52,692 bases of DNA from positions 1-52,692 of the forward strand of contig JAQSWL010000002.1 of the NCBI GenBank assembly GCA_029266655.1. The letters run 5' to 3'. A program made the translations under genes and the position numbers. Below the pieces are notes generated by a model. It was given only the letters and a program-made list of their open reading frames with translations, was not told where the DNA came from and did not search any database. Shown one piece after another: positions 46,738-52,692 of the stretch (positions within the stretch are counted from its first letter, which is position 1; the number at the start of each line of letters is the position of its first letter). The DNA comes from Candidatus Midichloriaceae bacterium. GTDB taxonomy: Bacteria > Pseudomonadota > Alphaproteobacteria > Rickettsiales > Midichloriaceae.

Positions 46738-48852
46738 ATGTTCCAAGCAATGCTATCTCCTAAAGATACTATTAAAAGCAAAGCGAATATTTTTGATAAT
46801 ATGGCTTTTGAGGTGGGTGGCTTTACGCATAAAAATCTTAAGTTAGGTACAGAAGCCGATTGCATAGAAGAATTCATAATCAATACGAACGACGAAGCCT
46901 TAAAAAGTTTTTCAACATATTTTGCGGATGCCTATCCGGTAGCCTCAAAAGATCAAGGCAACTTTTCTAATCAGCAATTTTATGCCTTGGTTTTCAAAAA
47001 CACATTACCAATACGTTTAAGAGAAATTATAACACTTACATCCTTGAAAGTTGATGAAATTATTTCGCCTCATACCTATGGCCTCACTAGAATAACTAAA
47101 TTACAGAACGAGCTCAGATTCGTGGTAATTATGCAAAAACCAATTGGTAAAAGCTTAGAATTATTAATGCGCTCTGGTATTAAATTTGATGAGAATTTTG
47201 TAGTAAAGAAACTGCTGAAACCTTTACTGTTTGCTATCAACCAGCTGCATAAAAATGGAATGTTCCATGGTAAAATCAATCCTAAAAACATTTTCATAGA
47301 TGAAGCTGGCAATATAAGATTAGGGGAGATGGTCTCTGAATGCTTCGGGCACTCGCAACCAACTTTCTATGAAACCACAGAGCTTGCTCAAGCCCATAGA
47401 TTTGGTAAAGGCCTTGGTAACAAGAGTATAGATTATTATGCTCTTGGGATGACAATTTGCTCCATTATAATAGGTAAGTTCTTCGGCGCCTTAGATGATA
47501 CTCAAACTATCAGCGAAAAACTTTATCGAGGATCATATGAGTTTATTGTAAAAACTGGATACACACCAAAAAAAATATCCCAGTTAATCAAAGGCTTAAT
47601 TATAGATAACTCATCTCAAAGGCATGGGTTTGCCGAAATAACAAGCATGCTGGAAGGCAAGAATGATTACCAAATCTTAGTCGATAAAAATTTTTCTACT
47701 AGAGCCATTATTTTTAATGGTAAAGATTATTACTCAAGAAAAGCGTTAGCATTTGCTATGTATCAAAATTGGACGCTGGCGAAAGAATTTATTAAGACCG
47801 AAAAAATAAAAAAGTGGTTTCAATTAAGTAATAGTGACGAGGCCTTTTTAGAATCATTAAATGTAGCAAAATATCAAATTGCATCTGGTAAGATCGTAGA
47901 TATCAAAGCATTTGACCCAGACGATGAAGCACTTATAAGAGCTTTAATTTTAATAGATCCTGAAGCACCGGTCCGTATATATAATACAGCTTTTAATAAA
48001 GATGGTATAGGAAACCTTCTTGCCTACTGTTTAGAGGCCGGGTTCCCAGATTTGCTAAACATAATTACAGCCTCTATTATTGTTAATGTATATATCTCTT
48101 TTGAGTATATTTGGGAGCTTTTGGAAAATCAGGATGAGATTGCAGAGCTTTTGCCAATATACAAGTGCATAGATTTTATGAACAAACGTGGTGTAGGCTT
48201 TGGCTTGGAAAGGTGCCTATACGAACTCAACCCAACATTACCATGCCAAAGTCAAATAGTTAAAAACTATCCATGCTTTGATATTCTAGATTTGGTATAT
48301 AAACTTGAGGAATATGCTGTAACATTTGATGAGCTTTCCTCAAGAAAAATTCTAATATGCTTTATTTCCGCTAAGTTAGAAAACACTTCAATATATAAGA
48401 TAGAAGGCTTAGAGAACTTCGAGCAAATCCAAAGGACCAATGCTTTTCAAATTACTCATATGATCGCGCTCGTTCAACAAAAGTTTGGCATGGGGCCGTT
48501 ACCCAACTTAGCGATTACCTTGTCGACAGTTTTAAAAGAGACTTTAGATGTACACATAAAGAGTAAGTCTATTAGAAAAATACTTGAGGAAAAGTTAGAC
48601 GAAGCCGTAAAATCTGGAGATATTCAATCCATGTTAGATTCAGTTGCATGTTCAGATTTGCTTTTGCAAAATGCTACTAGTTATGCAAAAGCTGTTTATA
48701 GAAAATCTCAAATAACTCAAGAGTTAATAAGGTATAGCAAAAGAAAAGATCTTGAGGCATCCCTCAAGCAAAAAACTTTACAGGTCGTGCTGCAATGCAG
48801 CTACATCATTTGCAGCCTAATTCTGCTAAATATAATATTAAGAAGCATGTGA
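46738..48852 (+). CDS. Protein-kinase-like protein (pseudokinase) with a C-terminal membrane helix
   Basis: 704 residues. A kinase-like fold at ~60-310: an FYALVFKNTLPIRLREI strand, LLKPLLFAINQLHKNG (alpha-E), then a catalytic loop HGKINPKNIFI, where HRDxKxxN is expected, and RLGEM, where DFG is expected. The catalytic Asp and metal-binding Asp are both missing, so it should not phosphorylate by the standard mechanism. The long C-terminal half (~320-680) is mostly helical, and a membrane helix ends the protein (~682-700). The pattern LGE...GHSQP recalls a family of alphaproteobacterial proteins annotated as kinases that share the same substitutions. The start is 11 bases after bcp; DUF2628 follows after one base. 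Confidence 0.75.
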   Translation: MFQAMLSPKDTIKSKANIFDNMAFEVGGFTHKNLKLGTEADCIEEFIINTNDEALKSFSTYFADAYPVASKDQGNFSNQQFYALVFKNTLPIRLREIITLTSLKVDEIISPHTYGLTRITKLQNELRFVVIMQKPIGKSLELLMRSGIKFDENFVVKKLLKPLLFAINQLHKNGMFHGKINPKNIFIDEAGNIRLGEMVSECFGHSQPTFYETTELAQAHRFGKGLGNKSIDYYALGMTICSIIIGKFFGALDDTQTISEKLYRGSYEFIVKTGYTPKKISQLIKGLIIDNSSQRHGFAEITSMLEGKNDYQILVDKNFSTRAIIFNGKDYYSRKALAFAMYQNWTLAKEFIKTEKIKKWFQLSNSDEAFLESLNVAKYQIASGKIVDIKAFDPDDEALIRALILIDPEAPVRIYNTAFNKDGIGNLLAYCLEAGFPDLLNIITASIIVNVYISFEYIWELLENQDEIAELLPIYKCIDFMNKRGVGFGLERCLYELNPTLPCQSQIVKNYPCFDILDLVYKLEEYAVTFDELSSRKILICFISAKLENTSIYKIEGLENFEQIQRTNAFQITHMIALVQQKFGMGPLPNLAITLSTVLKETLDVHIKSKSIRKILEEKLDEAVKSGDIQSMLDSVACSDLLLQNATSYAKAVYRKSQITQELIRYSKRKDLEASLKQKTLQVVLQCSYIICSLILLNIILRSM

Positions 48853-48853
48853 T

Positions 48854-49228
48854 ATGATAGCTTATACAGTTTACCTAAAGCATACTGACCAGGGCACCGA
48901 AAATATAGTCTATGTGCCTGAAAAATTTTCTTGGCTGGCTTTTTTATTTACAATTCCTTGGCTTATTTATCACAGGTTGTGGAATGCAGCATTCATCTTA
49001 ATTTTTTCTTTAATTTTTCTTAATCAAGTTGAATTAATGGTATCATGGGGCACACCAACAATTATTTGCACCCTCGCTTCTTTAGCTGCTGGATTTTATG
49101 GCAATGATATGATTAGAAGCAATTTGGAAAAGAATGGATATGTTTTCAACGATGTAATAATGGCATCATCGGAACAAGAAGCGGAATTAAGATTTATATT
49201 AGGTAGAGATAAAGATTTAAATGAATAG
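48854..49228 (+). CDS. DUF2628 membrane protein
   Basis: 124 residues. The pattern EKFSWLAFLFTIPWLIYHRLWNAAFILIFSLI and FYGNDMIRSNLEKNGY fit DUF2628, with two or three membrane helices. Function is unknown. It starts one base after the pseudokinase stop and overlaps the GNAT gene by eight bases, so the three appear to be one translational unit. Confidence 0.85.
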   Translation: MIAYTVYLKHTDQGTENIVYVPEKFSWLAFLFTIPWLIYHRLWNAAFILIFSLIFLNQVELMVSWGTPTIICTLASLAAGFYGNDMIRSNLEKNGYVFNDVIMASSEQEAELRFILGRDKDLNE

Positions 49229-49790
49229 CAAGCCCCCGAAGATCGAAGCAATAGTAGTTAAGTCACTAAATCCTGTAGAAATGGAAGATTTATGTGATAG
49301 CACAATGAAAACCATGAGAAGCACAACTGGGTTTAATGTCGGCAACCAGCATATCCAGTATATGGAAAAAGCCAAACTTATGTCTTATTGGGAAGGCGTT
49401 TTACTCATTCCAGAACGGATGTTAATAGTTGGGAAACTGGATGGCACTATAGCTGGCAGCATTCAAGTTATAATGCCTAGTCCAAGCAATCAAACATCTA
49501 AATTCGCTTGCGCAATAGACAATTATTTTTTAGCTCCATGGGCTAGAGGATATAAATTATCAGATCTTTTAATTGAAACTGCGGAGCAAGAGATAATGAA
49601 GCTAGGGCTATCGATTATAAAATTAAGTGTGAGAGAAACTAGGACTGCTGCTATTAAAGTATTTGAGCGACACAACTATATCAAATGGGGAGTGCTCCCG
49701 AAATATGAAATAGACCAAGATAAGGTAGTTGCTGGATATTTTTATTACAAAGAGCTTTTGCCTATTATGGATAATGCTAATTATAGATAA
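49221..49790 (+). CDS. GNAT-family N-acetyltransferase
   Basis: 189 residues. The GNAT core has KLDGTIAGSIQVIMPS, an FAPWARGYKLSDLLIETAEQEI segment (acetyl-CoA loop, here APWARGYKLSDLL for the usual R/QxxGxG/A) and KLSVRETRTAAIKVFERHNYIKWGVLPKY. The acetyl acceptor is unknown. It is the last gene of the bcp-pseudokinase-DUF2628-GNAT operon; the overlap suggests that it may modify a membrane target or partner encoded there. Confidence 0.85.
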   Translation: MNSKPPKIEAIVVKSLNPVEMEDLCDSTMKTMRSTTGFNVGNQHIQYMEKAKLMSYWEGVLLIPERMLIVGKLDGTIAGSIQVIMPSPSNQTSKFACAIDNYFLAPWARGYKLSDLLIETAEQEIMKLGLSIIKLSVRETRTAAIKVFERHNYIKWGVLPKYEIDQDKVVAGYFYYKELLPIMDNANYR

Positions 49791-49805
49791 GGCATTTTAA
49801 TTTGA

Positions 49806-49885
49806 ATATAGGAGCGAGGAGCGAAATGTAGTAAAACCTACATGAGTGATCGAGCAACGCGTAGTCAATTATAAAGGCTTAGCTA
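49806..49885. repeat. Intergenic hairpin region between GNAT and mnmA
   Basis: AT-poor stretch with ATGTAGtaaaacCTACAT (six pairs) flanked by GAGCGAGGAGCGAA and GAGTGATCGAGCAACGCG. It lies between convergent genes and may be a terminator or a decayed repeat; only one copy is seen in the window. Confidence 0.4.
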
Positions 49886-49899
49886 TATGCAAATTGGCA

Positions 49900-51003
49900 T
49901 TACCCTACAATCCAACCACCGCCTAATACCCTACTGCCATCATACATTACACACGCTTGCCCAGGGGTAATTCCACTATATGGATTCATAAGAGTAACCT
50001 TAGCCATATCACCTTCTAACATATGCACTTCCGCCTCAATTGGTTTATGTGCAGAGCGAAGCTTAACCTGGCAGCTTAAAACATCTGGAGGATTAATTAA
50101 CCAATTCACTTCTTTAATGGCAAGCTCTGAAGATTCTAAATCCTCCTTGTAACCTACTACTACTTCCTTAGCATCGGGATTAATTTTAATTACATAAAGA
50201 GGTTCGCTTGAGGAAATGCCAATGCCTCTTCTTTGACCAATAGTAAAATTAATAATTCCAGTGTGCTCTCCAAGCGGGGTCCCATCTTTAAAAATAATAT
50301 TACCAGGATCAAGTGCCCCAGGACGATACTTCTCAATAACCGCACTATAAGATCCATTTGGCACAAAGCATATATCTTGGCTATCTGGCTTACTGGCAAC
50401 ATTAAGCCCAAAATATTGTGCAAGTTCTCTGGTTTGTTCTTTGTTTAAAGATCCTATTGGAAAGCGTAAGAAGTCTAGCTGCTCTTTGGTTGTTGTAAAT
50501 AAAAAGTAGCTTTGGTCTTTACTCATCTCAGCACCTTGATGCAACTCTATAGACCCATTGTTATCTATGCGCCTCACATAGTGGCCCGTTGCTAAACAAT
50601 CTGCTCCTAAATCTTTCGCTACTTTAAACAAATCTCTAAATTTTACTTTTTGATTACACCTTACACAAGGTATCGGGGTCTCTCCACGTAGGTAGCTATC
50701 GGCAAAGTCATCTATTACCGACTGCTTAAAAATACTTTCATAGTTAAGTACGTAATGCGGAATGCCTATTTTCTCTGCAGCTTGCGAGGCATCGTAGATA
50801 TCTTGCCCAGCGCAACAAGCGCCTTTCTTGCCTACAGTTAGCCCATAATCATAAAGTTGCAATGTTACGCCAATTACCTCATGCCCATAATGTTTTAAGA
50901 TCGCAGCAACAGTGGAGCTATCTACCCCACCCGACATGGCTACCACAACTTTTTTAGGAGAAGTAGCAATATTAGAAACAAGTTTTAACAATTCATCTGA
51001 CAT
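49900..51003 (-). CDS. mnmA: tRNA-specific 2-thiouridylase MnmA
   Basis: 367 residues. P-loop AMSGGVDSSTVAAIL (residues 22-36), catalytic Cys in CVRCNQKVKF, second Cys in DICFVPNG, GHYVRR, and the C-terminal TPGQACVMYDGSRVLGGGWI. It thiolates U34 of tRNA-Glu, -Gln and -Lys. It is divergent from ftsZ, with about 160 bases between. Confidence 0.97.
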   Translation of the reverse strand: MSDELLKLVSNIATSPKKVVVAMSGGVDSSTVAAILKHYGHEVIGVTLQLYDYGLTVGKKGACCAGQDIYDASQAAEKIGIPHYVLNYESIFKQSVIDDFADSYLRGETPIPCVRCNQKVKFRDLFKVAKDLGADCLATGHYVRRIDNNGSIELHQGAEMSKDQSYFLFTTTKEQLDFLRFPIGSLNKEQTRELAQYFGLNVASKPDSQDICFVPNGSYSAVIEKYRPGALDPGNIIFKDGTPLGEHTGIINFTIGQRRGIGISSSEPLYVIKINPDAKEVVVGYKEDLESSELAIKEVNWLINPPDVLSCQVKLRSAHKPIEAEVHMLEGDMAKVTLMNPYSGITPGQACVMYDGSRVLGGGWIVG

Positions 51004-51163
51004 TGTACGGTAAACGGAAGCATTAAATTAATTACCGCTATTATACAATTATTTATAAAAGTTGATATAAGATTATAGGGTATCGGTTATAATTGTCATT
51101 GTTTTTAAAGTATCCAGTGGTAATATTCTTGAACATGACTTTAATAAACTTGCGAGAATCGTA

Positions 51164-52498
51164 ATGAGTATAAAAATTAGTTTACCAGAAAGCTTTGATA
51201 TGAAGCCAAAAATAACTGTGTTTGGCGTTGGTGGTGCCGGAGGCAATGCTGTCAATAACATGATATCTGCAAACCTAGAAGGCGTTGAATTTTGGATTGC
51301 CAATACAGATGCGCAGGCTATAGATCATGCTCTTACAAATAACCGCATTCAACTTGGCGCTAAAGCAACTTTAGGGCTCGGCGCTGGTTCGCATCCAGAA
51401 GTTGGTAAACAAGCTGCTGAAGAATCTCTAGATGAAGTTATGAGTCTATTGGAAAATACCAATATGGTTTTCATTACTGCTGGAATGGGCGGCGGCACGG
51501 GTACAGGAGCAGCCCCCGTAATTGCAAAAGCTGCAAAAGATAAAGGAATTCTAACCGTAGGCGTTGTTACCAAACCTTTCCATTTCGAAGGTGCTAGACG
51601 CATGAAGGTTGCTGAGTTGGGGCTTGAGGAACTGAATAAATACGTTGATACTTTAATAGTAATTCCTAATCAAAATTTATTTAGAATCGCTAACGAAAAC
51701 ACTACTTTTGCTGATGCGTTTAAAATGGCAGATGATGTATTACATTCTGGCGTACGTGGAATTACCGACCTTATAACCATGCCTGGCTTAATCAATTTGG
51801 ATTTTGCAGATATTAGAACTGTAATGAGCGAAATGGGCAAAGCAATGATGGGAACTGGGGAGGCTGATGGAGAAAATCGTGCTGTGATGGCAGCTGAAGC
51901 CGCTATTTCTAACCCATTGCTAGATAACTCTTCTATGAAGGGAGCAAGAGGTGTGCTTATAAACATTACTGGCGGCAGTGATATGACTCTTTTCCAAGTT
52001 GATGCAGCTGCAAACCGTATCCGTGAAGAAGTTGATCCTAACGCAAACATCATATTTGGCTCTGCTTATAACGCGGATCTAGACGGCAAAATCCGTGTTT
52101 CTGTAGTCGCAACTGGTATAGATAGCAAAATGGCTGCTTCTATACGCCCTGCACCCGAGCCAGTTGAAGCTTCGCAACCTATTAGCGTTCGCCAACAAGA
52201 AGTATTCTCTCAATCTGCTTTTGACATAAATAGTGATGCAGAAAGTGAAGATGTAGAAGAAACTAACGAAGATGATGAAGATGCATTTATACCACCTAAA
52301 CCAGTGGAATTTTCTAACTATGTGGCATTAAATACCGGCGAACCCGCAAATTCTGAAGAAAAACCTCATAATGATGCACAGCATGAGCATATGAAAGAGG
52401 ATCATGAAGAAGAGCCAAAAGATGAAAATTTTGGGCGGAAGAGTAAAGAAGACTTCTTCGATATACCAGCTTTCATCCGCAAGAAAATAAAGTTCTAA
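51164..52498 (+). CDS. ftsZ: Cell division protein FtsZ
   Basis: 444 residues. The tubulin-like GTPase has [20 protein letters not shown]-type NTDAQAIDH, the tubulin signature [13 protein letters not shown] and the T7 loop [11 protein letters not shown]. An acidic linker (~330-425, rich in Glu and Asp, with [17 protein letters not shown]) follows, and the conserved C-terminal peptide [11 protein letters not shown] ends the protein and would bind FtsA or ZipA-like partners. A full-length FtsZ with murG fits a cell that divides by the usual ring and makes peptidoglycan. ftsA and ftsQ are not adjacent. Confidence 0.98.
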   Translation: MSIKISLPESFDMKPKITVFGVGGAGGNAVNNMISANLEGVEFWIANTDAQAIDHALTNNRIQLGAKATLGLGAGSHPEVGKQAAEESLDEVMSLLENTNMVFITAGMGGGTGTGAAPVIAKAAKDKGILTVGVVTKPFHFEGARRMKVAELGLEELNKYVDTLIVIPNQNLFRIANENTTFADAFKMADDVLHSGVRGITDLITMPGLINLDFADIRTVMSEMGKAMMGTGEADGENRAVMAAEAAISNPLLDNSSMKGARGVLINITGGSDMTLFQVDAAANRIREEVDPNANIIFGSAYNADLDGKIRVSVVATGIDSKMAASIRPAPEPVEASQPISVRQQEVFSQSAFDINSDAESEDVEETNEDDEDAFIPPKPVEFSNYVALNTGEPANSEEKPHNDAQHEHMKEDHEEEPKDENFGRKSKEDFFDIPAFIRKKIKF

Positions 52499-52531
52499 AC
52501 ATCAGGATCAGGTGCACCAAAAATTGGCAGG

Positions 52532-52692
52532 TATAATTCTCGTAAATGAAGAGTTGATAAAAAGGCATAGACGACAGGAAATTTGGAAAAGTGGGAGGAG
52601 CGGCAATTGCGAGCACCGTAAGCCTATGTCAATAGGTGCGGATGCGGAGAAATTAGCTGCGACGCTCCAATCTTCCAAATTAACGGAGTATA
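52532..52692 (+). repeat. Family C structured repeat, copy 4 (reaches window edge)
   Basis: 161 bp up to the last base. The outer stem is AATTTGGAA (52580-52588) with TTCCAAATT (52673-52681): relative to copy 1, an A-T pair has become G-C. The hairpin CCTATGTCAATAGG is kept. The next gene is outside the window. Confidence 0.9.

Overview
The window is AT-rich bacterial chromosome, densely packed with housekeeping genes and broken up by several families of small intergenic repeats. Gene content points to an alphaproteobacterium of the order Rickettsiales that kept flagellar genes, most like the Midichloriaceae. Supporting features are a Rickettsia-type 17-kDa surface-antigen lipoprotein, a ProP-type MFS carrier, an ankyrin-repeat protein, CcmA and CcmB encoded apart, atpD-atpC separated from the rest of the ATP synthase genes, a PleC-like kinase, and fliD-fliS. 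The taxonomic call is inferred from gene content; there is no rRNA gene to confirm it.

Layout. 1-5437: a sodium:solute-symporter/histidine-kinase fusion cut by the left edge, rluD, then the rightward operon small membrane protein-nrdR-murG. 5438-6895: repeat-rich DNA around def and tRNA-Trp. 6896-10627: leftward operon dnaX-ebfC-ccmB-DUF2798-glyQ. 10635-14701: dprA, then a three-gene unit resembling the PilM/N/O part of type IV pilus or type II secretion machines. 14845-20155: leftward sensor kinase-gpmI-polA. 20254-26735: three copies of a structured repeat, each just before a gene (addA-like helicase, prfA, fliD-fliS). 26787-28190: 17-kDa lipoprotein and about 0.9 kb of repeats and remnants. 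28191-32517: lipA-atpD-atpC, tRNA-Ser, ankyrin protein and an outer-membrane barrel (all leftward). 32850-41119: MFS carrier, secreted protein, rne, MsbA-like exporter, ccmA and a coiled-coil membrane protein. 41239-41940: MNT/HEPN pair whose HEPN gene has an in-frame amber codon. 41950-46081: PleC-like kinase and alaS. 46244-49790: bcp, pseudokinase, DUF2628, GNAT operon. 49900-52692: mnmA, ftsZ and one more structured repeat.

The most unusual content is not protein coding. Family C (about 160 bp, four full copies, one interrupted, one fragment) can fold into a long stem with at least one compensatory base-pair change between copies, and every copy points toward the gene that follows. Family A (about 235 bp, two copies) has two hairpins with compensatory changes and lies between convergent genes. 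Family B (about 156 bp, MITE-like) has one copy inserted inside a family C element at what looks like a TA site. Among proteins, the best leads are the PilMNO-like unit beside dprA, the pseudokinase operon, and the amber-interrupted HEPN toxin.
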